NCBI RefSeq assembly: GCF_002240225.1
Contig: NZ_CP022584.1
Span: forward strand, 3,766,594-3,830,593
Source: Paenibacillus physcomitrellae
GTDB taxonomy: Bacteria; Bacillota; Bacilli; Paenibacillales; Paenibacillaceae
Direction of reading: 5' to 3'
DNA: 64,000 bases
Shown here one piece after another: positions 42,853-52,594 of this stretch (positions are counted from its first letter, which is position 1; the number at the start of each line of letters is the position of its first letter). Below the pieces are notes generated by a model. The model had not been told where the DNA came from. It saw only the letters and a program-made list of their open reading frames with translations, and did not search any database. The position numbers and the translations under genes were made by a program.

Positions 42853-43596
42853 ATGGAAGACCGGAAACTAACGGTGCGCGCTGTTGAACGGGCGCTTGAT
42901 ATATTAATGTGTTTTACCCAATCGGACGAGATGGGGCTGACTGAAATTGCTGCAGCGATTTCCCTGCATAAAAGTACGGTGCATCGTCTGCTGACTACCC
43001 TCGAAGAACGGGGGTTTGTGATCCGTGACAAGGCGACGGAGAAATACCGGCTGGGTATGAAGATTTGGGAACTGTCGGCCCATTTGACCCATAATGACGA
43101 TCCTGCTGTACTGCTGCTCCCGGGTATGGAGAAGCTGAGAGACACGCTTGGTGAGACCGTCAGCTTATATTTGCGGGATGGCAGCGACCGTTTGCGGATT
43201 CAGGCCGTACAAAGCAATCAGGCGATTCGGCGCGTGGCTCCGGTGGGCGCAAGGCTGCCGCTTTATGTCGGGGCGTCCAGCAAGGTGCTTGTAGCTTTTG
43301 AAGAAGATGCTTTTATTGATGCTCTGTTAAGCAGTCCGGATTGGCCGGTGTCCGTGGATCGGGACCAGTACCGTGCCCAGCTGGAGCAGATCCGGAAGCA
43401 GGGATATGCTACCAGCTATGAAGAAAGGGAGCCGGGGGCTTCCGCGGTCGCTGCGCCGATCTTCGGGCGTTCCGGTCAGCTGGCCGCAGCCCTTTCTGTT
43501 TCGGGTCCGGTCAGCAGGCTGAACCGGGACAATTTGGAGGAGCTTGGTCCGGTATTGGCAGAAGCTGCACGGGAGATGGGGTACATGCTGCCTTAA
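42853..43596 (+). CDS. IclR-family transcriptional regulator
   Basis: The protein has 247 residues. A winged helix at residues 5-65 (VERALDILMCF, LTEIAAAISLHKSTVHRLLTTL) is followed by the IclR effector domain (about 75-245), with the ligand-pocket segment GARLPLYVGASSKVLVAF and the C-terminal SAVAAPIFGRSGQLAAALSVSGP. Members usually control a catabolic operon and themselves. No catabolic operon adjoins it. The palindrome GTTTCA-N5-TGAAAC in its own promoter and in the acnA promoter suggests that aconitase is one target; this is inference. AGAGGTG precedes ATG 42853. Confidence 0.9.
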   Translation: MEDRKLTVRAVERALDILMCFTQSDEMGLTEIAAAISLHKSTVHRLLTTLEERGFVIRDKATEKYRLGMKIWELSAHLTHNDDPAVLLLPGMEKLRDTLGETVSLYLRDGSDRLRIQAVQSNQAIRRVAPVGARLPLYVGASSKVLVAFEEDAFIDALLSSPDWPVSVDRDQYRAQLEQIRKQGYATSYEEREPGASAVAAPIFGRSGQLAAALSVSGPVSRLNRDNLEELGPVLAEAAREMGYMLP

Positions 43597-43601
43597 ACGA
43601 C

Positions 43602-43654
43602 AAAAGCGCAAAGACGGCATCAGGTCGATTGGACCGTGCCGTCTTTGTGCTTTT
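43602..43654. terminator. Bidirectional terminator
   Basis: AAAAGCGCAAAGACGGCA pairs with TGCCGTCTTTGTGCTTTT (one wobble) between the convergent iclR-type and hydrolase genes. Confidence 0.9.
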
Positions 43655-43668
43655 ATTTAGATATGGGT

Positions 43669-45393
43669 TTATTGCCCATCAGGCTTAGCTTCTTTAATCC
43701 AATTAGCGATGTCCTGAAGGATGGCCTCGGATACGTGGGAAGGGAGCATATATTCATCACCTGTCGAGAGGGTATTGGTTTCGGCCAGCAGATGATTAAC
43801 CTTTGGATAAGATTTAAATACGACGTCCCGATGATCGGCAAGGGCGGTCTGCCAGCCTTTGAACTCGCTCATTGGCACCTGCCAGTCGTTCTCGCCCTGC
43901 AGAATGAGCATCGGCCCGGTCTGCTCTTTGGCTAACTCGGTCGGTACATAATCCCTTTGCTCATACCACCAGTAAGCCGGAGGAATGGGGAAGCTTTCCG
44001 GCAGGTGATCGACGGAATATTGCGGGTCGTTCACAAGACCGGCGATTTGTTTCCAGACGGCTGCCTGCTGTTCGTAAGGGGCAGTATCCAGGCCCAGCGA
44101 CTCGATACGTTGCTTCAGCTCCTCCTGCTGGAGAACGGCCACATCGATAAAGCTGGAGCTTGGCGCGGAGAGCAGAATGGTCCCCGCAATCTGATGGCTG
44201 CCAGAATCGGCTGCTTTGATCAGCGGCATGGCGAAGCCGCCCTGGCTGTGTCCGGCCACATAAATCCGGCTGCTGTCGATCTCCGGTACAGAGGCAAGCA
44301 GCTGCACGGCTTTGAGGGCATCGTCCACGGACTCGTCTTTTAAGGTGAAGTTCGGTTTAGCGGCAACCTTGAAAGTATGCTCATACGTAACCTTGTCATA
44401 TCTGAGTGTGGCGATGCCTTGGGCTGCAAGCCCCACAGCCAGATCACGGAAGGGTTTGGCTCCATAAGCACTGGAATCGAGATCCTGTGGTCCCGAGCCG
44501 TGCACGAGCACGACTGCCGGATAGGGGCCTTCGCTGCTGCTGCCAGTCGGCAGAGTCAGGACGCCGGGGAGGGCATATTCTCCGCTGCCGATCGTCACCT
44601 CTTGCTCCGTATAGCTGGCGGCGTCGTCATATGGCGCCTTCTGATAGGTATCCGGCGTTTCGGTCGCCAGATACAGATCGTCCACTTGACCTGCAGGGTT
44701 CAGCCGGATGGTCACGGTAAAAGGTGCCACGGCCGCCTGAACCCTGTAAACCACGTTTTGATGCACGGCATTTGCCGTCTGCGATTTAAGCATGACGGCA
44801 CCAGCTTTGCCGTATATCTGCTCATAATTGCTCCATAAGGACTGGAACTGTTCGGGGGATACGGCTTGCTGCAGAGCCGGACTGGCGAGCTGATAAGCCT
44901 CTTGACCCGAGCCTGCGGAGAGCAGGTGCATAAACTGGTCCGCAGCTTTCGTTGCTGAAGAAGCCTCCGTTCCGTCTGCAGAACCTGCTGCATTTCCTGT
45001 CCCCATGTTTCCTTTTAATCCAAATATATCACGCACCCAGCTTTCGGACACCCTCGTTTGGCCATTTCGGAATCCGGCAGGACCTGACTGGCTGTAGGTG
45101 ATCTGCTTCCCGTTGAAGCTAGCTTCACCCGATGCGGGGAACAGCACCAGGCTTTGGCCGCCAAGGGTTAAGGTTACACTTTTGTTCGCGGGATTCCAGT
45201 CAACTTGAATGCTGAGGGATCCCGCAATATCCCGTACCGGCTTCAATTCGGGTTTAGGATAGGTGCTCTCGGAAGCGGGGGTGTTCTGACCGGCTTCGGC
45301 TGCCTGCGCCTCGGTCAATCCTGCGGCAGGCAGGATAAGACCTAAAGCTAGGGCGGCAGCGGATGCTTTTTTCGATAACAACTCATTCATCAT
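43669..45393 (-). CDS. Secreted alpha/beta hydrolase with DUF3887 and copper-amine-oxidase-like N domain
   Basis: The protein has 574 residues. A signal peptide (AAALALGLILPAAGLTEAQA) is followed by a stalk-like copper-amine-oxidase N-terminal domain (about 45-125), a DUF3887 domain (about 150-255) and a serine hydrolase: VVLVHGSGPQDLD, nucleophile in VAGHSQGGFAMP, Asp in LQGENDWQVP and His in KVNHLL. It belongs with the YqjL/EstA-type secreted hydrolases; the substrate is unknown. ATG 45393 follows GGAGG by 9 bases. It lies 51 bases after the DUF1648 gene and may be the third gene of that operon. Confidence 0.85.
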   Translation of the reverse strand: MMNELLSKKASAAALALGLILPAAGLTEAQAAEAGQNTPASESTYPKPELKPVRDIAGSLSIQVDWNPANKSVTLTLGGQSLVLFPASGEASFNGKQITYSQSGPAGFRNGQTRVSESWVRDIFGLKGNMGTGNAAGSADGTEASSATKAADQFMHLLSAGSGQEAYQLASPALQQAVSPEQFQSLWSNYEQIYGKAGAVMLKSQTANAVHQNVVYRVQAAVAPFTVTIRLNPAGQVDDLYLATETPDTYQKAPYDDAASYTEQEVTIGSGEYALPGVLTLPTGSSSEGPYPAVVLVHGSGPQDLDSSAYGAKPFRDLAVGLAAQGIATLRYDKVTYEHTFKVAAKPNFTLKDESVDDALKAVQLLASVPEIDSSRIYVAGHSQGGFAMPLIKAADSGSHQIAGTILLSAPSSSFIDVAVLQQEELKQRIESLGLDTAPYEQQAAVWKQIAGLVNDPQYSVDHLPESFPIPPAYWWYEQRDYVPTELAKEQTGPMLILQGENDWQVPMSEFKGWQTALADHRDVVFKSYPKVNHLLAETNTLSTGDEYMLPSHVSEAILQDIANWIKEAKPDGQ

Positions 45394-45444
45394 GACAAGA
45401 TTCCTCCAATTCACGGATAAGGATTTAGAGAATTTCAGCGCTCA

Positions 45445-46557
45445 CTAGGAAGTAAAAACAAGCAGCAGGGCAATGATGACGAACGGGGCAAGCACAAACA
45501 CCCAGGCCAGCGGCCGCGCGAAGTTGACGGTCCAGCCGATGCCGACTCTTTTTTCGATAAACAGGGAAGGGTCATTCGGGTTGTAATATGTGCTGCCTCC
45601 AAGCTTCCAATGCCGGTCGTCGTCGACGGGAACCGCTGTAGGGTTGCCCCCAGCTCCGGATTTCCGGGCGAGCCGGGTTCCGCTTTGTCCGGTGGAGAAG
45701 GACAGCCAGATCGAGCCGGCTATGATCAGGATAGGGACGGCAAGGGCGACGGGGAAGATCCATTTCGGGTCAATGGAGTAGATCATCGTCAGCTGCATGA
45801 AGAAGAACAGCATCACCAGCAGGAGGCTCATTGCAAAATTAAAGACAGACCAGCGGCGGCGGAAGGCTGCGTTCGTCCGGGACGATTCCTGCGGATCGGC
45901 CGGGTTCAGCTGCTGCTTGGATTTGTAAATAATAAAGTTAATGAACAGAAGCAGGCCGGTCATAAAGAGCTGAAGCAGGTTGGGCAGCAGCAGGAGGCGG
46001 ATGGATTTGTCTTCCATGCGATCCACGTTACCGTTTAGGTCATAATGCATCGGGATTTGCTCCGGTATCCGGTCGTATTGAGCGAGAGCGAACACCGCGC
46101 ATGCGATAATGACCGCCAGGTGGATCAGGTACCATTTGCCGGACATGACCAGCCGCTGCTTGCGGAAAGAGGTGTCCAGAGACAGCGCTGTTTTACCCGG
46201 TGCGGGGGCTGCGGGCAGTGAGGCCTTTAAAGCTTTCATTTTGCCGTAAAAATACAGATGCAGCGCAAAAGTGCCGATCAGTAGGACGATTGCAAAACCC
46301 GCAATGGCGATTCCTAATGTGTTCCCGTTCATCTGAATGGCAGCAACCCCGAAGGCGATACCTAAAATCAGGCAAAATGCCGTACTCAGCAGAGCATAAC
46401 GTTTACGCATGTCCGCGACAGGCGTACTGTTCCATACCTCCTCGCTGATGGTAATGCCGAAGCTGATCGTCCTCCGGGTTAAATAAGGAAGCGCGATCTG
46501 GAGCAGGGAGATCGGGATGAAGATCAGGCAGAACAAAGCGACGTTAATGGTGTTCAT
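45445..46557 (-). CDS. DUF1648/DUF5808 multipass membrane protein
   Basis: The protein has 370 residues and about 7-8 membrane helices. A DUF1648 segment (YDRIPEQIPMHYDLNGNVDR, about 165-185) lies in the middle, and a DUF5808 segment (DDDRHWKLGGSTYYNPNDPS) follows near 315. Such proteins are often encoded next to a YtrA-type GntR regulator and include SdpI-like immunity proteins; a specific role is not shown. ATG 46557 overlaps the stop of the GntR gene (ATGA), so the two are translationally coupled. Confidence 0.85.
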   Translation of the reverse strand: MNTINVALFCLIFIPISLLQIALPYLTRRTISFGITISEEVWNSTPVADMRKRYALLSTAFCLILGIAFGVAAIQMNGNTLGIAIAGFAIVLLIGTFALHLYFYGKMKALKASLPAAPAPGKTALSLDTSFRKQRLVMSGKWYLIHLAVIIACAVFALAQYDRIPEQIPMHYDLNGNVDRMEDKSIRLLLLPNLLQLFMTGLLLFINFIIYKSKQQLNPADPQESSRTNAAFRRRWSVFNFAMSLLLVMLFFFMQLTMIYSIDPKWIFPVALAVPILIIAGSIWLSFSTGQSGTRLARKSGAGGNPTAVPVDDDRHWKLGGSTYYNPNDPSLFIEKRVGIGWTVNFARPLAWVFVLAPFVIIALLLVFTS

Positions 46558-46961
46558 GGCGTAGGCTCCTTTCCTGGTGGGGCAGATGAAATTTGTTCAT
46601 ACAGCTGCCGGGCCTGGTGGAGCAGATCGTCCAGATTCATCCCCCGCAGAATAGACTCGGCGATAATCGGCCGCAGCTGCTCCTGCTGTTTGGTCATAAA
46701 TTCAGGCGTTAAGCCCGGCAGACCGTCCGGTTGAACGACAACGCCTTTTTGCCGGTGGATCTGGATATACCCCTCCTGCTTGAGCAGGGTGTAGGCTTTA
46801 TTGACGGTGTGCAGATTGACCCCAATATCCGACGCGAGATGGCGCACGGAAGGAAGGGCCTCGCCGGGCTTCAGCCTGCCGCCTGCAATACCTTCGATAA
46901 TTTGGTTCATGAGCTGTGTATAAATGGGGACATCAGACTGCATGTCGAGCTGAATGATCAT
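46554..46961 (-). CDS. GntR-family regulator, YtrA subfamily
   Basis: The protein has 135 residues. The winged helix at about 10-75 (PIYTQLMNQIIEGIAGGRLKP, ALPSVRHLASDIGVNLHTVNKA) and the short C-terminal helix without a ligand-binding domain define the YtrA subfamily. ATG 46961 is used; the frame extends further upstream but across the operator. An 18-bp-arm palindrome (46981-47023) immediately upstream is the probable autoregulatory operator. It is the first gene of an operon with the DUF1648 protein. Confidence 0.88.
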   Translation of the reverse strand: MIIQLDMQSDVPIYTQLMNQIIEGIAGGRLKPGEALPSVRHLASDIGVNLHTVNKAYTLLKQEGYIQIHRQKGVVVQPDGLPGLTPEFMTKQQEQLRPIIAESILRGMNLDDLLHQARQLYEQISSAPPGKEPTP

Positions 46962-46980
46962 GGCGGGAATCACCGTCCTT

Positions 46981-47023
46981 TTTGTTTTAACTGTTATACT
47001 ACAAATATAACAGTTAAAACAAA
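46981..47023. promoter_or_regulatory. GntR/YtrA-type operator, perfect 18-bp arms
   Basis: TTTGTTTTAACTGTTATA (46981-46998) and TATAACAGTTAAAACAAA (47006-47023) are exact complements around CTACAAA. It lies 19 bases before the GntR start and overlaps the likely promoter. Confidence 0.8.
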
Positions 47024-47119
47024 GGGAGTAAAGGGGGGGAGTTATCAATTTGAGGATAAGGCACGCTAAGAAAAAGATAAGAAAAAAGAGAACCCAGTGA
47101 ATTATGCGGGGTTAAACAA

Positions 47120-47170
47120 AACAAGGCCTTCCGCCGCAGGGAAACATCCCAAACGGCCGAAGGCCTTGTT
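47120..47170 (-). terminator. Terminator of acnA
   Basis: AACAAGGCCTTCGGCCG and CGGCGGAAGGCCTTGTT (minus-strand reading) form a long stem with one mismatch, followed by TTGTTTAAC. Confidence 0.8.
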
Positions 47171-47182
47171 GATTAACGATGA

Positions 47183-49900
47183 TTAAACGCCTACTTGAAT
47201 CATTTGGCGCAGCACCGTTTGCAGGATGCCGCCGTTGTGGTAATAATCCACATCCACCATGCTGTCCAGACGAGCGGTAACCGGGAACTCGAACTGGGTA
47301 CCGTCGGTGCGGGTTGCAACGACAGTCAGGACTTGACCTGGTTTCACGTCATTGCTCAGACCGAGAATATCAAACGATTCGGTTCCGTCAATGCCGAGGC
47401 TCTTCCAGCTGTTTCCTTCCTGGAACTGAAGCGGAAGAACGCCCATACCGACCAGGTTGCTGCGGTGAATCCGTTCAAAGCTTTCAGCGATGACAGCTTT
47501 AACGCCCAGCAGGTAAGTACCTTTTGCTGCCCAGTCACGGGAGCTGCCTGTGCCGTATTCCTTGCCGGCGATAACCACCAGATTGTCGCCTTCGTTTTGA
47601 TACTTCATGGACGCATCATAAATGGACATCACTTCGTCCGTCGGCAGATACTTCGTTACGCCGCCTTCAGTACCTGGAGCCACCTGGTTGCGGATCCGGA
47701 TGTTGGCGAACGTACCGCGCATCATCACTTCATGATTACCGCGGCGGGAGCCGTAGGAGTTGAAATCCTTGCGGGCAACACCATGGTCGTTCAGATAAGT
47801 GCCGGCCGGGCTGGACGGCGAGATGTTGCCTGCTGGAGAGATATGATCCGTTGTTACGGAATCGCCGAGCAGAGCCAGCACGCGGGCTTTGCGGATTTCT
47901 CCGATATCCTTCAGTCCGTCCGCGATATGGTCAAAGAACGGCGGATTAGCGATATAAGTGGACTTCTCATCCCATTCGTACAGTTCGCCTTCCGGAACAG
48001 GAATGGAATTCCAGCGTTCGTTCTGCGTAAATACATTCTCGTATTTGCTGCGGAACATTTCCGGGCTGACGGACAGGCCGATCGCTTCTTTGATTTCCTG
48101 CGAAGAAGGCCAGATGTCTTTCAGATAAACTGGTTCGCCGGCCTGGTCATAACCAAGCGGTTCCGTCTGCAGATCGATGTTGACGGTTCCGGCCAGCGCA
48201 TAAGCAACAACCAATGGAGGGGACGCCAGATAGTTGGCTTTCACCTGAGCGTGCACGCGGCCTTCAAAGTTCCGGTTACCGGACAGAACGGCAGCTACAG
48301 TCAGATCGTTGTCGGCGATAGCGGCGCTGACTTCGTCAGGCAGCGGGCCGGAGTTGCCGATACAAGTTGCGCAGCCATAACCCGCTACGTGGAAGCCAAG
48401 CTGCTCCAGCGGGCCGATCAGCCCGGCTTTCTCCAGATACTGCGTTACGACGAGGGAACCAGGCGTCAAGCTGCTTTTGACATAAGCCGGTTTGGTTAAG
48501 CCGCGTTCTACGGCTTTCTTCGCAAGCAGACCTGCGCCCAGCATAACGCTCGGGTTGGAGGTGTTCGTACAACTGGTGATCGCCGCGATGACAACGGCGC
48601 CGGTGCCTAGCAGGCTTTCACGTCCGTCCGGATGTTTGACCTGAACCTTCTCGACGATCTTCTCGTCGCTCAGGCCATAGCCGCCTTTGTCAACCGGAGT
48701 ACGGATAATATCGTTAAAATTCTTCTTCATTTCAGTCAGCTCGATCCGGTCCTGTGGACGTTTTGGGCCGGCCAAGCTTGGCACTACCGAAGCCAGATCG
48801 AGTTCGATCAGATCAGTAAACTCAGGATCTGCGGTTTCGCTGGTGCGGAACATGCCTTGTGCTTTGTAATAAGCTTCGACAAGCGCAACCTGCTCATCGG
48901 TGCGTCCAGTGCTGCGAAGGTAATTCAGCGTTTCGCCGTCAACCGGGAAGAAGCCGACTGTAGCGCCATATTCCGGTGCCATGTTGGCAACTGTTGCCCG
49001 GTCAGCCAGACTGATGTTGGCAAGGCCTGGTCCGTAGAATTCTACGAATTTGCCGACGACGCCTTTCTTACGCAGCATTTGCGTTACAGTCAGCGCAAGG
49101 TCGGTTGCCGTTGCACCTTCAGCAAGACTGCCGGTTAATTTAAAGCCGATGACTTCAGGTGTTACGAAATAAAGCGGCTGACCAAGCATGCCGGCTTCGG
49201 CTTCGATACCGCCAACGCCCCAGCCGACAACACCAAGACCGTTGATCATGGTCGTATGGGAGTCCGTTCCGACCAGGGAGTCCGGGAATACAACGGTTTC
49301 GCCGTCGATCGTTTTGGTGGCTGCAACGGAAGCCAGGTATTCCAGGTTGACCTGGTGCACGATGCCCGTAGCTGGAGGAACGGCGCGGAAGTTATTAAAC
49401 GCCGTTTGCGCCCAGCGCAGGAAGCGGTAACGTTCTTCGTTCCGTTCAAATTCAACATTCATGTTGTATTCGAGCGCTTCCGGTGTGCCGAAAGCGTCTA
49501 CCATAACGGAGTGGTCGATAACGAGATCGACGGGAACGAGCGGATTGATCTGCTTCGGATCTCCTCCGGCTTTCTTAACCGTATCCCGCATTGCCGCAAG
49601 ATCCACGACAACAGGTACGCCGGTAAAGTCCTGCAGGACGATACGAGCTGGAATAAACGGAATCTCTTTGTTATCATCGCGGCCTTCCGCCCAGCTGGCG
49701 ATTTGCTTCACGTGTTCATCGGTAATGGCACGTCCGTCGAATTGACGGATAGCTGCTTCAAGCAGCACTTTAATGGAAAAAGGGAGTTTGGAAACGCTGC
49801 CTAAACCTTGCGCCTCCAAGGATTTCAAATCATAGTAACGGTAGGTTTTGCCCCCAACTTCCAGCTGGCGGAGGGCGGAGAACTGATCGTTCAATGGCAT
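47183..49900 (-). CDS. acnA: Aconitate hydratase
   Basis: The protein has 905 residues, full length for the AcnA/IRP1 type. It interconverts citrate and isocitrate in the TCA cycle. The 4Fe-4S ligands are in [15 protein letters not shown] and [17 protein letters not shown]; the swivel-domain motif [13 protein letters not shown] is near residue 770. Firmicute homologues (CitB) also bind mRNA when iron is low. AGGAGG precedes ATG 49900. The promoter is at 49959-49987 with a palindrome downstream of it. It is monocistronic. Confidence 0.97.
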   Translation of the reverse strand: MPLNDQFSALRQLEVGGKTYRYYDLKSLEAQGLGSVSKLPFSIKVLLEAAIRQFDGRAITDEHVKQIASWAEGRDDNKEIPFIPARIVLQDFTGVPVVVDLAAMRDTVKKAGGDPKQINPLVPVDLVIDHSVMVDAFGTPEALEYNMNVEFERNEERYRFLRWAQTAFNNFRAVPPATGIVHQVNLEYLASVAATKTIDGETVVFPDSLVGTDSHTTMINGLGVVGWGVGGIEAEAGMLGQPLYFVTPEVIGFKLTGSLAEGATATDLALTVTQMLRKKGVVGKFVEFYGPGLANISLADRATVANMAPEYGATVGFFPVDGETLNYLRSTGRTDEQVALVEAYYKAQGMFRTSETADPEFTDLIELDLASVVPSLAGPKRPQDRIELTEMKKNFNDIIRTPVDKGGYGLSDEKIVEKVQVKHPDGRESLLGTGAVVIAAITSCTNTSNPSVMLGAGLLAKKAVERGLTKPAYVKSSLTPGSLVVTQYLEKAGLIGPLEQLGFHVAGYGCATCIGNSGPLPDEVSAAIADNDLTVAAVLSGNRNFEGRVHAQVKANYLASPPLVVAYALAGTVNIDLQTEPLGYDQAGEPVYLKDIWPSSQEIKEAIGLSVSPEMFRSKYENVFTQNERWNSIPVPEGELYEWDEKSTYIANPPFFDHIADGLKDIGEIRKARVLALLGDSVTTDHISPAGNISPSSPAGTYLNDHGVARKDFNSYGSRRGNHEVMMRGTFANIRIRNQVAPGTEGGVTKYLPTDEVMSIYDASMKYQNEGDNLVVIAGKEYGTGSSRDWAAKGTYLLGVKAVIAESFERIHRSNLVGMGVLPLQFQEGNSWKSLGIDGTESFDILGLSNDVKPGQVLTVVATRTDGTQFEFPVTARLDSMVDVDYYHNGGILQTVLRQMIQVGV

Positions 49901-49915
49901 ATGCTTTCCTCCTGA

Positions 49916-49932
49916 GTTTCATTCTGTGAAAC
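49916..49932. promoter_or_regulatory. Palindrome in the acnA leader
   Basis: GTTTCA-TTCTG-TGAAAC lies between the acnA promoter and ribosome site; identical arms and spacing occur at the iclR-type promoter (42820-42836). Possible IclR-family operator. Confidence 0.55.
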
Positions 49933-49958
49933 GACATTTCAAAAATAATTCTAATTTA

Positions 49959-49987
49959 AGTATACTGCCTGGGCACAGGCTCGTAAA
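49959..49987 (-). promoter_or_regulatory. Probable acnA promoter
   Basis: On the minus strand TTTACG and TATACT are separated by 17 bases; the spacer itself contains the inverted repeat GCCTG/CAGGC. Confidence 0.6.
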
Positions 49988-50078
49988 GGACTTTTTGCCG
50001 CTCATATTGCCTATTTTTCCTGCATATCTATTGAAATGGTGCAAGTTATTGATGCAAGAGAGCGGGAGGGGAATAAAG

Positions 50079-51092
50079 ATGGCGGAAGAATGGAAGAATG
50101 TGCTGTCTACCTATATTTTGCAGCAAAATCAGGACGAAGTGGATTATCGGCCGCGGGGCGGCCCGACGGTTATTACCGATCTGGATTATTTGATGCGCCG
50201 GGGCGAACGTAAAGCCCGGATGGCCAGATGGTATGAAGAACGGGAGGCTTCCCCGCTCAGAAGCGAAACGAAAGCGAAGCTGGTCAGCGAACCGGTGGAA
50301 ACGGCGGATGAAGTGGAGGTGGATCTGCAGCTGCACCGCAAAATTTATTACAACAAAGCCGGGGTTAAACACCGGGAGGAACGCCTTGATGAGCAGCGGC
50401 TGATTCTGGTCCGGAGCGGGGCAGATTGGGTGGTCGAAACGGTGACGCAGAAGGTGCCGGAGCGCAGTCCGGTATTGGCGGGAGCTTTTCCAGGCAGCGG
50501 GCTGCCCGGTGATCCTTCCGGAAAAATGGAGAAACGCGGCCCTTATCTGAACAGGGATGTGCTTGGAACGGGCGGCGTGCCGAAAGGGCCGATTTACCGC
50601 AGGGAAGATGCGGTAAAATATGCGGATGATTGGTGGGACGGCTTCAATCCGGAATTCGCCGGTTTCGAGGTGGACTGCACCAACTACATTTCGCAATGTC
50701 TCTTTGCAGGGGGAGCGCCAATAAACTATACTGGGAAAAGAGAATCGGGCTGGTGGTACAAAGGATATGTGGGCTCGCAGGAATCCTGGAGCTACAGTTG
50801 GGCAGTCGCGGGCAGCTTGGAGCGTTATTTGAGCACAAGCCGCTCCGCACTGCGCGCCGAACCTGTAGACCGCCCGGAGCAGCTGGAGCTCGGAGACGTG
50901 ATTATTTACGACTGGGACGGCGACGGGGCTTACCAGCACAGCACGATTGTAACCGCCTTTGACGCCGGGGGCATGCCGCTCGTTAACGCGCATACGGTAA
51001 GCAGCCGGCACAGATATTGGGATTACAAGGATTCGTATGCCTGGACGGAGAAGACGAAATATCGTTTCTTTCACATTGCAGACCGGTTCTAA
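50079..51092 (+). CDS. Amidase-domain (Amidase_6-like) protein
   Basis: The protein has 337 residues. The N-terminal half is charged and of unknown fold; the C-terminal half resembles the Amidase_6 domain (NlpC/CHAP-like cysteine amidase), with Cys in EVDCTNYISQCL, His in YQHSTIV and the NAHT motif. No signal peptide is present from ATG 50079, which follows GGGAGGGG by 7 bases; the longer frame from 49926 has a hydrophobic segment but no ribosome site and overlaps the acnA promoter. A wall- or spore-related amidase is likely but not proven. The ddl gene starts 40 bases downstream. Confidence 0.8.
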   Translation: MAEEWKNVLSTYILQQNQDEVDYRPRGGPTVITDLDYLMRRGERKARMARWYEEREASPLRSETKAKLVSEPVETADEVEVDLQLHRKIYYNKAGVKHREERLDEQRLILVRSGADWVVETVTQKVPERSPVLAGAFPGSGLPGDPSGKMEKRGPYLNRDVLGTGGVPKGPIYRREDAVKYADDWWDGFNPEFAGFEVDCTNYISQCLFAGGAPINYTGKRESGWWYKGYVGSQESWSYSWAVAGSLERYLSTSRSALRAEPVDRPEQLELGDVIIYDWDGDGAYQHSTIVTAFDAGGMPLVNAHTVSSRHRYWDYKDSYAWTEKTKYRFFHIADRF

Positions 51093-51132
51093 CTTACACA
51101 AGAGACTGACAATAGATGAAGAGAGGTAAATC

Positions 51133-52230
51133 ATGGGACAGGACAAAATGACCGTCGGCCTGGTGTACGGCGGCAAATCCGGAGAACACGAAGTATCGCT
51201 GCAAACGGCTTTCGCTGTCATGGGCGCATTTGATTACAACAAATATGAGATCATTCCTTTTTTTATTACGAAAAAGGGTGAATGGAGAGTAGGCGGACGC
51301 CTGTCGGCTCCGCTTGCCTCCCTTGACAAGCTGAAGCTGGAGCATGGAGCCGGGGATACCTCGGCAGCCGTACAGCTGCTGTTTAGCGGACTATCCGGAA
51401 GCGGCAAAGGATTGGATGTAGTCTTCCCGCTGCTGCACGGGACAAACGGAGAAGACGGAACGATCCAGGGGTTGTTCGAAATGGCGAACCTTCCTTATGT
51501 AGGTGCGGGAGTGCTGGCTTCAGCGGCCGGTATGGATAAAGTCGTCATGAAGAAATTGTTTGCCGACGCCGGACTTGATCAGTGCAAATATTGCTACTTT
51601 ACATCGTCTTCCTGGGAGCGTAACAGCCATGAACATCTGCAGGCAGTAGAAGATGAGCTGGGTTATCCATGCTTCGTGAAACCGGCCAACCTGGGTTCAA
51701 GCGTAGGTATTTCCAAAGCGTCCAACCGTGAAGAGCTGATTCAGGCGATTCAGTATGCTTTCCGTTATGATCTTAAGGTAATTGTGGAAGAATTCGTGGA
51801 CGCGCGGGAAATTGAAGTAGGCATCCTGGGCAATGAAGAGCCGCTGGCATCTGTACCGGGCGAAATTGTCTCTAGCAGCGAATATTACGATTACACCGCT
51901 AAATATCTGGACGGCAAATCGCAGATGATTATTCCGGCCGAACTGGATACGGAGCTTGCCGAGCGGGTGCGTGAGCTTGGAATCAAAGCGTTTAAGTCGA
52001 TTGAAGGAAGTGGTCTGTGCCGGGCGGATTTCTTTGTCCGCAGAGATAACGGGGTTATCCTTATTAATGAAGTCAATACGATGCCGGGTTTTACACCTTT
52101 CAGCATGTATCCGCTGCTCTGGCGGGAAACCGGCGTTTCGTATGCTGCGCTGCTGGACCGTCTGCTGGGGCTCGCTATTGAACGGTTTGAGGCTCGTCAG
52201 AATCTGGAGTTCGAGAACGGCGTACAATAA
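51133..52230 (+). CDS. ddl: D-alanine-D-alanine ligase
   Basis: The protein has 365 residues. It joins two D-alanines with ATP for the peptidoglycan precursor. The N-terminal motif GGKSGEHEVSLQTA, the lid-loop region ASVPGEIV...YYDYTAKY and the C-terminal NEVNTMPGFTPFSMYP match the ATP-grasp family. The Tyr-containing lid suggests D-Ala rather than D-lactate as second substrate; this is inferred from the family. AGAGAGGTAAATC precedes ATG 51133. Confidence 0.95.
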   Translation: MGQDKMTVGLVYGGKSGEHEVSLQTAFAVMGAFDYNKYEIIPFFITKKGEWRVGGRLSAPLASLDKLKLEHGAGDTSAAVQLLFSGLSGSGKGLDVVFPLLHGTNGEDGTIQGLFEMANLPYVGAGVLASAAGMDKVVMKKLFADAGLDQCKYCYFTSSSWERNSHEHLQAVEDELGYPCFVKPANLGSSVGISKASNREELIQAIQYAFRYDLKVIVEEFVDAREIEVGILGNEEPLASVPGEIVSSSEYYDYTAKYLDGKSQMIIPAELDTELAERVRELGIKAFKSIEGSGLCRADFFVRRDNGVILINEVNTMPGFTPFSMYPLLWRETGVSYAALLDRLLGLAIERFEARQNLEFENGVQ

Positions 52231-52266
52231 GCGCACACCGGCTTTTCAAGAGAAAGGAAGTGGCGA

Positions 52267-52587
52267 ATGGGTTTCCAAACCGAATTTAATTCTGTATGTA
52301 AATTCAAGAATGAACAAGAGTTTTATGAACTGCTGGAATACGGACGCTGTAAAATGACGAAGTCTGGCCTTCGGGTTTTCCCGACGGGCCAAAAAGTCAT
52401 TGCCTACACGCCGGATAACCGGGCCGCGGCCATTGTCAAAATTACCGGCTGCATTGCGGAAATTAATTTCCAGGGCCAGGAGGTTACCGAGGTCGAGCTT
52501 CAGCTCATTCGTGAACTTACAGAAGAGGAATCACGGATTCAGACCACCCTTGCTTATGAAATGTTTTTTGGCGAGGCGCACGGCTGA
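52267..52587 (+). CDS. Hypothetical protein, possibly DUF2584-like
   Basis: The protein has 106 residues. The pattern TEFNSVCKF, a central KSGLRVFPTGQKV strand and a C-terminal acidic helix recall the small Firmicute DUF2584 group, but this is from memory and weak. AGAAAGGAAG precedes ATG 52267. It sits 36 bases after ddl and 7 bases before uvsE, so the three are probably cotranscribed. Confidence 0.6.
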   Translation: MGFQTEFNSVCKFKNEQEFYELLEYGRCKMTKSGLRVFPTGQKVIAYTPDNRAAAIVKITGCIAEINFQGQEVTEVELQLIRELTEEESRIQTTLAYEMFFGEAHG

Positions 52588-52594
52588 TGCGAAT

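Noticed and set aside
47195-48499. Open frame of 434 codons antisense to acnA
   Set aside because: It is an overlap shadow of a highly conserved gene with no ribosome site.
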